Made by a program: the position numbers and the translations under genes
The notes under the pieces: generated by a model
Told to the model about the DNA's origin: nothing
The model's input: the letters and a program-made list of their open reading frames with translations, nothing else
The model's database searches: none
In this document: one piece after another, positions 24,701-33,977 of the stretch
Position numbering within the stretch: the first letter of the stretch is position 1
Layout of the letters: every line of letters begins with the position of its first letter
Origin: Liolophura sinensis
Lineage: Eukaryota; Mollusca; Polyplacophora; Chitonida; Chitonidae
Reading direction: 5' to 3'
DNA: 64,000 nucleotides
Assembly (NCBI RefSeq): GCF_032854445.1
Contig: NC_088299.1
Location: 3,075,001-3,139,000, forward strand

Positions 24701-26886
24701 CTTAATCCTCATGTATGTATATATACTGTGTGGAAATGTCAGTATGTTAGGACATAATGATGCTCAGTGAGAAACAGGTGAAAACATTGACATTGTACGC
24801 AACTTATGTGGAAGTATATACATGGATACTTGGTAGATGAAGTTAATTATGTACCTGTGCTTCATGGAAATGTCAGAATTTTAGTATGTAATGGTACCTC
24901 GGTGAGAAACAGGTGAAGGTAACGACATAGCTGGTGTACAAAACTTAGGCCTTCTGTAGAGATGTACATGTACTTCGTTGAAGTATCAGTACATGTATGT
25001 AAGACAGTGATGAGAAATTAGAAACAGATGAGAGATGTACAAGTTAAGAACGTACCTGTACTTTATGGAAATGTCAGTATGCAAGGACTCACAATGATAC
25101 CACAATGAGAAGCAGGTGAAGATAACGATGCTGCGTACAGATTAGGCCTTTTGTGGCGATGAAGTACATGAATACATGGTGTTGCCTTTGATATAGTTGT
25201 TGTCTTAGATCTTAGAATGTTCAGTTCATCGTCTGTTACTGAAGAACAGCCTTGCCCTGATAAATGTAGATACAGGATATGTTTGTGCACCTTAAACCTG
25301 TAGTTGTCTGATTCACTTGATATAGCTTTATATCTCAGCTGTAATGAGGTAAACAGCTGCAAGTTTGTGATCTTCGTATTTATTTCTGTGTACCTATACA
25401 TCATGTACATCAGTACATTTTTTGCACAGTATTATTTACATGTATTTGTATAATTTTTTTATATTTATAACTGCGTTGCATGTGACTGTGTCCTCACAAC
25501 TGGAGAACTCTTAAAAATAGATTAGCAATCAAGGGGAGCATTCTTGAATTAGCCATGTGTAGGTTATATTTAGGTTTTATTGACCAAGGGAGATAATCAT
25601 GTACGATTGGATGAGTTGACTGACTACAGTCTGAGATACAGTTGACCCAGTTCCCTCCCCTCCCTTCATATGCGGGGGCCTGTCTTACCTAGGCTATTTG
25701 GCCCTATTCATTTATCCCATTATCAGCCCATAGTTTGACAAAAAGCCAGGGTTTAGTTTTACTGTTCTAAATATAGCTGACAAAGTCCTAGAGTTTGTAG
25801 CCTGTTAAGAGAAGTGTTACTTTGTTTACAGGAAGTGGCTCATGCCAGTGACATTGTGTTTCCCTTGTCCTTGAGAAAAGGCTTACCAAACCTGAATGAT
25901 AAATTGAAACTTCCCCACCCTTTGATGGTGTGAATATCTTGCCAAGTTAGGGTTTTGTGGTCTTTCTGTGCCCCTGAAGTTGTAAGACGTTGAAAGAAAT
26001 TTGATTTCTTTTTGTACATGTATACAGGGCTACTAAACCAATTGCATGTGTGCATACTTAATTTTCATTTTACTAAATGTTAGTGCTTGTAATTTCACAT
26101 TATGAATGAAGTTTGGTTTAAATCTTCATTCGTACAAAATGGGGAGTTTGTTTATGTATGTAGTTATTTTGTTAATGCCAGTTTTGAATGAAATCAAAGG
26201 TTGATAAGGTTTTAAGGATTTGAAAACAATTATTGGGTGTTATAAAGGAGTTTTGAAATGGTGACCTGAGAAATATGCCTTTGTGGTATCAACCTTATAT
26301 TGCAATAATATACATGTGTAGATTTGAATATGATGATGGTTATTATATGTTCCTCATCATGAATACCCAGTCACTTGATAGTTTTAACTGTAGGTATTAC
26401 ACTTTTGTCAGTTATTATTAAATATTACGAAATACAGTATTTGGTCATGTATGGTCTAGCCTGTATATGTGTATACATGTGGAAAACTTTGAACAATTTG
26501 CTAACAGTTTGTGTATGTTTATATCTTTTCAGCACTGGAAGGATGTGTCATTACTTGCCAAGGATTTTATTGACAAGCTATTGTTGATAGACCCCTCAGA
26601 GAGGATGACCTCCGATGTTGCACTTCGCCATCCGTGGCTGGAGACAAACGCCGCCTCCTCGTCCAATAAAAATCTCCATAGAACAATCAGTCAGAATCTG
26701 CTGCAGCGCCAGTCCTCTCGGGCAAACAGCACCAAGTCCGCGAAATCTGCCAAATCCACGCGCAGCAACAAGTCCAACAAGTCTGTCAAGTCACTGCGCT
26801 CAGACCATCGCCACGTACAACCCGAGGAAATCGATGAATTGCACAAAGACCCTGAATTCCAGGCAGAGTTATCCTCCCTTGGATAA
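5927..26886 (+). CDS. PSKH1: Serine/threonine-protein kinase H1 (PSKH1), spliced gene of two coding exons
   Basis: Joining 5927-6793 to 26533-26886 gives one 406-aa frame; vertebrate PSKH1 is about 424 aa. The protein begins Met-Gly-Cys, a myristoylation (Gly2) plus palmitoylation (Cys3) signal typical of PSKH1. The kinase domain runs from about residue 71 to 325. It has glycine loop GRGSFSRV (78-85), the VAIK-type lysine K100, HRDLKPEN (187-194), DFG (210-212) and APE (235-237). The tail (about 330-380) is a Ser/Lys/Arg-rich stretch beginning ASSSNKNLHRTISQNLL, very close to the vertebrate tail. Family knowledge: PSKH1 is a CaMK-group kinase found at Golgi, ER, plasma membrane and centrosome. 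All catalytic residues are present, so the kinase should be active. The variable linker (residues 10-50) is shorter than in vertebrates. No neighbour suggests a shared pathway. Confidence 0.93.
6887..7980. other. PSKH1: PSKH1 intron 1, 5' portion; no feature seen
   Basis: Non-coding intron sequence. No conserved frame or repeat recognised beyond short T runs. Confidence 0.6.
7985..8045 (-). mobile_element. SINE family B head fragment, antisense
   Basis: CCCAGGATTGACCCTGGATC and CCGAAGCCGACACT are the reverse complement of the B-box side of the tRNA-like head seen at 15369-15430. The rest of the element is absent. Confidence 0.6.
8066..12010. other. PSKH1: PSKH1 intron; no gene
   Basis: A+T-rich intron sequence with scattered TACATGTA motifs and short (TA)n runs near 9543 and 10160. 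No nested gene could be supported. Confidence 0.5.
12015..13105. repeat. Degenerate satellite of GAGGTGTA/GAGGTACA motifs
   Basis: Dozens of spaced variants of GAGGTGTACCTGAGGTACAT occur here. Larger sub-blocks containing CTCAAAGTTTCTAAGGT and ATCTTCTAAGTGTT are repeated at about 12728, 12768, 12876 and 12957. The 3' end has palindromic GAGGTGTACACCTC. Confidence 0.7.
13106..14990. other. PSKH1: PSKH1 intron; no gene
   Basis: Open frames at 13138-13521 have no recognisable domain and no splice or start context. No repeats were identified. Confidence 0.45.
14999..15233. mobile_element. MITE with 19-bp TIRs and GTATAT target duplication
   Basis: The left end TGACGTCCAAAAGAAACTT is the exact reverse complement of the right end AAGTTTCTTTTGGACGTCA. 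GTATAT is duplicated at 14993-14998 and 15234-15239. It is 235 bases, non-coding, inside the PSKH1 intron. Confidence 0.85.
15369..15725 (+). mobile_element. tRNA-derived SINE family B, near full length
   Basis: The head CTCTGATAGCTCAGTTGGTA is an RNA polymerase III A box; GGTCCAGGGTCAGTCCTGGG is a B-box-like region. The body ends in CGTTAAACTCTAAGCACTCA and a (TCAC)n tail. The antisense copy at 1891-2151 aligns to its 3' half. Confidence 0.85.
15726..20690. other. PSKH1: PSKH1 intron; no gene
   Basis: Non-coding. It contains a poly-C run at 17583-17602, an AAAGT repeat near 19019-19037 and a T run near 19875-19893. No supported exon. Confidence 0.5.
17583..17602. repeat. Poly-C tract
   Basis: About 20 consecutive C. 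The proline-rich open frame across it is an artefact of this run. Confidence 0.95.
20693..20958 (-). mobile_element. SINE family A, near full-length antisense copy
   Basis: Runs from the reversed tail through TTTTACGGCGTACTCAGTAA and the GCCAGCATTATGG core to the tRNA head, whose reverse complement starts GGGGCCTCTGTGGCC. It is diverged relative to the 33978-34229 copy. Confidence 0.82.
20960..22980. other. PSKH1: PSKH1 intron; no gene
   Basis: No coding or repeat feature recognised. Confidence 0.5.
22981..23380. repeat. 55-bp tandem repeat (minisatellite), about 6 copies
   Basis: GCCATCAAG recurs at 23052, 23107, 23162, 23217 and 23272, an exact 55-base period. The unit includes AAGTACCTGTTTCTAGTATC and AAACTGTTGGATCTTTGTT. 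Decayed copies extend upstream to 22981 and downstream toward 23620. The period is not a multiple of three, so the open frame across it is not a protein repeat. Confidence 0.9.
24127..24143 (+). repeat. G17 homopolymer
   Basis: Uninterrupted run of 17 G in the PSKH1 intron; could form a G-quadruplex in the transcript. Confidence 0.95.
24144..26530. other. PSKH1: PSKH1 intron, 3' portion
   Basis: Loose repeats of GAGAAACAGGTGAA and ATGGAAATGTCAGTATGTTAG between 24730 and 25130 suggest an old duplication of about 150 bases. No exon is supported. Confidence 0.45.
26533..26886 (+). CDS. PSKH1: PSKH1 coding exon 2 (residues 290-406)
   Basis: The acceptor TATCTTTTCAG (AG at 26531-26532) is followed in phase 0 by HWKDVSLLAKDFIDKLL, the end of the kinase C-lobe. 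The RHPWL subdomain XI motif follows, then the Ser/Lys-rich tail with repeated K-S and R-S pairs, and finally TAA at 26884-26886. No clear polyadenylation signal is seen within about 200 bases; the first plausible AATAAA lies much farther downstream. Confidence 0.92.
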   Translation, partial: HWKDVSLLAKDFIDKLLLIDPSERMTSDVALRHPWLETNAASSSNKNLHRTISQNLLQRQSSRANSTKSAKSAKSTRSNKSNKSVKSLRSDHRHVQPEEIDELHKDPEFQAELSSLG

Positions 26887-28266
26887 AGCTTTTCTGTTTT
26901 TATTTTTCTTACAATCAAAAAAAGTTGTATAAAATAAGTCAGAGGTTTTTTTATCATTGGTTGGAGGGTAACCAAACAAAGATTTTCGTACTGTGAAATC
27001 AACAGTTTTCGCCAGTATGCCATTCAGAATACTTGAGAACTCACTATCAGGGGACCGACCACGCAGCAGAGTTAAAGAAGAGTGTGTTTGGCTGCGGGTC
27101 ATTGTGGAGTTCTACCCAATTCAGAAATGCGCAATGTCAACTTCAGTGATTGGCTCGTAAAGAAGAAAACTCAGTGACATGGTGTCAGCAGTTTTCACTG
27201 GTGTTCCGGGCACATGTTGGAGAACTCCTGAACTGAGGACAGACCGATTAGCAGAATTGCGGAGGCCTTAATAACTTGACAGTGTTTGTGCTGTGGGGGA
27301 CATGCATGATGTCTCATGTTGTGTGCAGCCACAGCTTGTGCGCTGTGACACTGGGTTGCAGGACAATTACTCGACGTATGATTATCATTATTACAAAGAT
27401 GACATAAAACAGGGGATATTTGTAAATGTTACCATTTGTATATATCTGTCTCTACCCCAACCCCAAAGTTCTCCACCTAGAGAGCTGGGTGCCACAATAC
27501 CACCGCCTCCCATAATGGGGGGTAGTGTTCAGGGCAGCTTATAGAATAGAGCCTGTTCCTCTGTCTCAGTACCCACAGAGCCTGGCCAAGCACAGTTAGC
27601 TCTGGGTGGGCCCTAAGGAAACAAGGCTGCCCCACAGGTTGTTATTAAGCTGCAGGTATGTCTCTGCATACGACCATGCTTAAAAAGTTCTTTGTTTGGG
27701 TTAACACAATGGTATCGGGATGGGGGGGTGGGGGGAGTGATAAAGGGTTGGGACAGTAGGGAATTTTTCTCTTCCTCCTCTTCTTTCCCTGTGCAAATCC
27801 ATTTGCATTCGGGTCAAACTATTTTAAAGCAAATCATTGTGTGAAGGATTTGCTGATTTATTTCTGAAGTCTAACCCTTTTACCCCCAACAAAGATATCT
27901 TCAATACTGGCCAAGTGACATTAGTGTTACAGTACGACAATAGTCTTAGGGTTTGTTTTTTTTTCCCCTTTTCATGTATATGTATGTATACTTGTATGTA
28001 TATTTTTACCTTCTACAGTATCTGTCAAAAACACAGTGACATACATGTACAAGAGTTGTAGGCTTGATTCTTCAAACTTTTGGAACTTAGGATATGGTGG
28101 TCTTTTACTCGATTCCAACATTCTTTAATAACTCATAAAATATAAGCACATGAATCTGCATACTAAGAGAAAGAAGGAGAGTTAGTTCAAGGGAGATAAT
28201 CTCATCCGTTAAACATCTCAAGTGTCTTTACAGCCGTGATAGAAATGTAAATGTGTATACATGTAC
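26887..28266. other. PSKH1 3' flank / probable 3' UTR
   Basis: No domain-bearing frame. The end of the transcript cannot be placed. Confidence 0.4.
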
Positions 28267-28276
28267 ATTATATTAT

Positions 28277-28431
28277 ACACCAACCGTAAGTGGGAAGGTC
28301 TGTCAGCAACCTGCAGATGGTCCTGGGTTTCTCCCCCGGCTCTGCCCAGTTTCCTCCCACCACAATGCTGGCTGCCATCGTATAAGTGAAGTATCCTTGA
28401 GTACGGCGTAAAACACGAATCAAATAAATAA
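28277..28431 (+). mobile_element. SINE family A, 5'-truncated sense copy
   Basis: Starts within the body (GTGGGAAGGTCTGTCAGCAA just downstream) and ends AAACACGAATCAAATAAATAAA. The 10-bp duplication TATTATACAC flanks it on both sides. Confidence 0.85.
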
Positions 28432-30104
28432 ATATTATACACGTGGTAACAAGGTCCAGAAATGTGAACCCAGAAGTTTTTGTGGACAGACTTGCTATGT
28501 TTACATTTTTTGGTCTACATACTGTTTAAAAGATGTTGATAGATATCTGCCTATTGAGCTGCCTGGAAGAAACAAATTCTATTATTTTTGTGACTGGTCT
28601 CTTTTCAAGTTGTTTTTGATGTAAGGACAGATGTAGGTGTAAATGTACTTGTAGTTTTGCCTAAAGCCTCTGGGCAGTCTATTAGTTTCATATTTGTCAG
28701 CTAAGTGCTGCGGATATGATCAATTTAGACTTGTTCAAGGAAGCCTGCATTTGCTTCATCAAGTAGAAAGTGCCTATGTGCCATCTAGACTAGTCCGTAA
28801 AAGTGGTTAAATATTGACTTAATACTAGTGTATTCGACACACCTACATGTATGTTATATGCTTATAGGAAGACATGTAATTGAAGGCTGTCCAGCTCTGA
28901 TAAAGCCAGGCTGTTCAATCTTATGTGCCATGATTATTTATCTCCCCTGGATGCAGACATGCATATACCTGTATTGAATGTTTCTCAGCTATGATAAGAC
29001 CTGGCAGTGAAAAATTCTCCTTAATTCTGAGACAGAAAACTTGACATACACTCATCAGCTGGTCTGATGTGCCGTTAATTATTTAAACGAATTAAATTCT
29101 GATATTTTCATTGGTTGTATCAGGTCTGATCAGATGTTAAGGTATTTTTTTTATGGGTCATGCTAACATGAGAAGTTGTAACTGAAATTTTTGTGTGATT
29201 TTATGTTAAATTGAGAAGCTCTTTTAGCATCCACTCAAGGATCTGTTATGTTGCAAGAATTTTTGAAACTACTCACAAGGGTACACAAAAAGCATTCAAA
29301 CAGATTAAATATATGCAAAGGGTAATAGAATTATGTTTTTTGTTAATTCAAATTTTTATGCCAGCTGACCCTATTATTGTTATCTTTAAAGTTCATGTAC
29401 AGTGTAGAATTGTTAGGCCACACAATAATGACACGCTATTTAAATCTGGTGTAAATATGTACATAACTGACTGGTTTATGTTTTATATGGTATTTTTCAG
29501 GTGACCAACTCTGTCATTGAATGATCAAGCCATTCTGTTAAATCCTGTGAAATTCAGTGCTTGTACTTATACATATATATATATACATACAAATATATAT
29601 ATATATTTATGGATATTAAGTCTGTTATTATGCTATTGTTCTCAGATCTGGTTGTCTCTGTAGAGTTTTTGACTCCAGCAGCAGTTGTAGTGCTTTACAG
29701 AATCGTAAGAGGAAATACACTAGTCTCTGTCGTACAGTGCTGCTTTCTGTAAATTACCCTCCACATGTTTAGTGTAAATGGCAGCCTGCTCAGTAGATTG
29801 TGGAGGTACATTCTCATTGCTGCTGAAAAGCTGATCGCTGAAAGAATAAATTTATCCAATGAACAAATGATTGCCAGTGCTCAACAGTAAATGGGCTATC
29901 AGCCAAGAGTGCTGGAGCTGTTAATTTCTAACTACTGGCATGTAGTTTGGGTCATATGTAATTAAAAAAAAACAGTGAAAACTACATTTATGGTAGTATT
30001 TTTATGGGCAAATCAAAATTCAAGTTTATTCTAAGGCAATGTTACGAGTCATAGTAAAGCTACAGTTCCAAATGATTTACCTCCCTTTAGTGACACTTTG
30101 CGGA

Positions 30105-30146
30105 GGGGGGGGGCTCAAAGGGTTTTTTGGCGGGGGGGGGGGGGGG
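30105..30146 (+). repeat. Two G runs (G9 and G15)
   Basis: G runs at 30105-30113 and 30132-30146 separated by 18 bases; quadruplex-prone. Confidence 0.9.
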
Positions 30147-30821
30147 TAACTGTTGATGGTAAAACATAACTAAAACTATTTATCTTATAATATTTGACTT
30201 AGAAGAGTCAAATATTGCAGAGAGCATACTCGGGCTTGTTGCATGTTTAAAACGTTTAACATGAAATGATGACAGGTCTGTTAGAAGTATTTCCCTCACA
30301 GTTGACATCCTCAACTGTGAATTTCCATGAGTAGTATTTCAGCTTTTTTCTCCAGGGTCAGATGCTCAGTGAGATAAATACGTCCATTCTCTACTTCTAC
30401 TTAGTGCAATGGCATAGAGTTGTCTGGTAGTACTAGTTTGCTGCCTGTTAGTCATTTTGTAAATGTTTGTTGACAGTCAATAAATTTTATTACGATATCA
30501 CTCTTTGGTTCTCTCTCTTTCTGTCTCTCAATATTTTTGGCGTTGTCTGCATGTGTGACATTTTGTACCAGTACCGATAGCCTATGTCGTAGCAACTGGA
30601 TTATACACTGTATGTGGATGGTGTTGTCTAGTGCTTTTGGCGCTGATGATACAGTGATTGAGGCAAGAAGGAAAAACATTCAAACATTGACAATAAATTT
30701 TGATATGCAACGCATCATGTTTCGAACAGTGCTTAATTCCAAAGGCCCTGCTCTTGTTTGAGGGGCCTTTATGACTATGAAAGGTGGAAGATGTCTGTAT
30801 GGACATTTGCTCAGTAAGTCT

Positions 30822-31024
30822 CTTGAAGACCACTTCTCTTCTATCAGTGTGGTACAAGTATGGATATCAGTAACTTGCCAAAGGTTGGTGGTTAATTCCA
30901 GCAACTCATAAAACCATAATACTGACTGTCATTCTGTAAGAGAAAAATTCTTGAGTAAAGTATTAATCAACCTGTAGCGGAAATAATGATATAAACAATT
31001 TGCAATCAAATTAAATAAATAAAG
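30822..31024. repeat. Possible dispersed repeat, family D
   Basis: Shares TTGAAGACCACT, AACTCATAAAACC and ACTGACTGTCAT in the same order with 44293-44345, and ends with AAATAAATAAAG. It may be a distinct SINE fragment. Confidence 0.35.
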
Positions 31025-31569
31025 GTCATTTGCAATCAATGTATGGTGCTTTTTATCCATTATTTTAGCAATGTATAAAACCTACTAAGCTATCATGCCT
31101 ATGGAGGTCTCAAGGAATGCTGATTGGGATAAGATTGATGAAGTTAATATCACAAATCAGACAGCTCATTAAAGGCAGAATGTTGTTACAATAGATACTG
31201 ATACATTGTGACCTGCCGATACAATCAATCGTTCACTTACAAACAAGGGCTGAAGGCTCTGCCCCACACGGGTGGCATCTCATGTAACCTCCCCATTACC
31301 GGTATCTAAGTTTTTATCTAATGGTGTGTGTGCATCTGAACCAGATCGTCTGAACAATGAGGTGGTTCCGTGTGGACCTACATTGTTAGATCACTCGATT
31401 GTCAATGTTGCAGAGAATAAACATTGAAATTAACAGAAATTCCAAAAAATAAAGAAAAAACAACAACAAAAAAATAAATAAATAAAAGCACGACAGGGGA
31501 AATAACTCACAGAGGATTTATTTTCAAAGGTTAGCCCAAGGGAGATAAGCCTGTAGGCGCATAAACTTA

Positions 31570-31577
31570 TGACGTCA
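31570..31577. promoter_or_regulatory. Consensus CRE palindrome TGACGTCA
   Basis: A perfect CREB/ATF site 1.2 kb upstream of the ADCK5 ATG. A possible 5' UTR donor (CAAAG|GTATGT, 31896) lies downstream. Function is unproven. Confidence 0.25.
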
Positions 31578-32231
31578 CGATATCAGCGGTTATGTGTAAT
31601 GACTATAATACCCTAGGTGAATATAGACAGGAATCAACAAGCCACAACCGTCTGCTTAGGTAAGAGGTTACGATGGTGACATTGATTTACTTCGTAATAA
31701 AACGATGTGCTGGTTCTAATGTAAAATAAGTCTTTTCTTTGGAGAAAAACGAATATTATTAACCCAACTGAACTTTCACCAAGCTTTCAGTGTACAGTTT
31801 TCTCACTGTCACAGCGTTGCAAACTTCATACTACATTTAAATGAAGATTTAATTGTTCTGATTTAGACACTGCAGAGAGATTCTTCACTTCAAAGGTATG
31901 TGACTATCACTTAGCTGGTAATTTGTACGATTATTGACACTATTTAATATTTGGTTACGTTAGCGGCGTTGGACCTGTCGGGGATTTAAGTGGGGTGTGT
32001 GCTTTTGATCTCACTCATATTGTTGAAAAAGAAAAAGATAAAGATGCATGCTTTAACTTTTATGATAGGCCCTATATATGGAAGTTATCTCAAACTAGTA
32101 GTGGCACGTCAGTTGACCTTGATAGCAGAATATTAGGTGAAATTTCCTTACTTATGACATTTTTGATGTCAATTTAAATAAATCAAATTGACTCACAAAT
32201 ACAGGTATGATTTGATTGTACATGTGTAAAA

Positions 32232-32653
32232 TAGTTCGAGATTGCATTGAAGTTAGATTTCGCAAAATTTTGTTTGTCCGAGGATGGCCCCAAACCAAGA
32301 CCAGAGTGCGCACCATTTAAAAACCTGATGCAGTTACCTGCCCTTGTGAAATATGTTGATGCTGTCAGTACAGCCGTTCACTGTGAGAATCTTGAACCCA
32401 TACGGTCTAGGAAATAACAGATTGGCGTTGAAGTTATGATAAATTGACAGATAAAAAGATAAGGAACATAAGTGTTTATGAACTTATGGCCGTGAAGACG
32501 TATTTGATAGATAATTTATGTCTCAGGTGCCATGAAACACTGCAAGGGCAACTGCATCAGGTTTGTAAGTGGAGTGCTGCCTGATGTTGGTTTGGGGCCA
32601 TTCATGGCCGAACAAAATTTTGCCAAACCTAACGTCAGAGCAGTCTCGAACTA
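32232..32653. mobile_element. Long inverted repeat / foldback element upstream of ADCK5
   Basis: The left arm from TAGTTCGAGATTGCATTGAA matches the reverse complement of the right arm ending TCTCGAACTA over about 125 bases. It includes GGCAAAATTTTGTT-like, TGGCCCCAAACCAA and AAACCTGATGCAGTT blocks. The arms flank about 170 bases of unique DNA. It ends 115 bases before the ADCK5 ATG. No transposase is present. Confidence 0.8.
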
Positions 32654-32768
32654 ATTGCATAAAGGAAACGTTAATCAAAAAAATATCAGCCAAAATCATC
32701 AGGTGTCTAAAGCAAAAACGTTGAAAAATGTCTGAATATTGTTCATTGTAGTCTCGAGTATTGCGAGC

Positions 32769-33082
32769 ATGTGGTGGAGTGTTGCAGGCATTGGGGGTGG
32801 ACTCATCAGGAAATGTTTTCACCTGTCACACACCTGTGCTGTGTGTGGCCGGCCCCGGACTGTTTCCTCATTCATCACATCTCACAAAGTACATAAAGTA
32901 CTAACCGGTCAGGTTCACAGGACATATGCTAGCACTGTTAGGAAGAAACCGTCCTGGCGGAAGAGGTTCCTACTCCTCTCTTCAGTCAGTCTTATGGCTG
33001 GAGGCGGGGTTTACGTTTTACTAGATGCTCCACAGAGGCGAAAGGTCAGAGTTATGGTTGGTGGTGTAGGCAGGTTTTTAAG
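32769..33082 (+). CDS. ADCK5: ADCK5 exon 1
   Basis: Begins at the first ATG after an in-frame TGA (32733), giving [10 protein letters not shown], similar to the MWRPV start of vertebrate ADCK5. It encodes the basic targeting region and the hydrophobic segment [19 protein letters not shown]. It ends in phase 2 (AG) before donor GTGAGA at 33083; the split Arg codon is completed by exon 2. Confidence 0.88.
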
Positions 33083-33945
33083 GTGAGAATGCTCAGTCTT
33101 GTCTCTGTCTATTTCAGTGGTTATTTCTGTTCAGCTACTTGTTCTTGTGTATCACTTTGCTGGAAATAAAAATCTTGTTTAGAGTCCAAGTCCAGCTCAT
33201 GATAGCTTCTGTGCGAAAATCTGCCAGGAACATGGCCAGTTTCCTCCCATTGTTGAGTATGGTTTGAAAGGCTGATCAAATATATGCATGTAAATACGTC
33301 AGTCAAATTGCAAGAAATGTTTTCAAAATATTACTAAAACTGATATCATCAGAATTTTGTAATATGGCGGACTTTTACGTTTAAGTAAATTACACCACTA
33401 TGTCCGGACCAGTGGAATTTTGGCTGAGCCAGTGTTTCAAGTTGTGGTTGGTCCGTAAGTAGATGAAATGTCTTATGCTTGCATTTTAGATCAGGTATAA
33501 TAGGACTGGCAATATCTTTAGATTATAAATGGAGTCTGTGGAATTTAGAAGATGAAACGGAGCAATATAACAGCGCTATACGTTCCTGCCACAAGAGGGC
33601 TGCTCAAAGAATCCTGGCTGGCTGTCTGGCCAATGGTGGCCTCTACGTCAAACTGGGGCAGGGACTGAATGCCATGAACCACATTCTACCTCGAGAGTAC
33701 ATTGATACGTTAGTGGTATTACAAGATAAGGCTCTTCACCGTGGACCAGATGAGGTGGGTCATAGGTTTCTCCAGGGAGGTGGGAGCATAGGTTTAGTTA
33801 TGGGAGGAGGGTCTGTGTTTTTTTTTTTTTTTTTGGGTGGGGGGTGGGGGTGGGGTGTTGCTCAGTGTCTTTGAGACGCTCTATTCTGACAAAATTAACA
33901 CAGGACAGATAAGGAATATAGGAGAAAATTGGACGTCCGAGGACC

Positions 33946-33977
<32 letters not shown>

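Larger units (their letters stand above)
28442..31555. other. Intergenic, no gene
   Basis: Contains G runs near 30105-30146 and a possible dispersed repeat at 30822-31024. The short frames show no homology. Confidence 0.45.

Noticed and set aside
32523-32822. 99-aa - strand frame upstream of ADCK5
   Set aside because: Lies across the right arm of the inverted repeat and the ADCK5 start; no homology.
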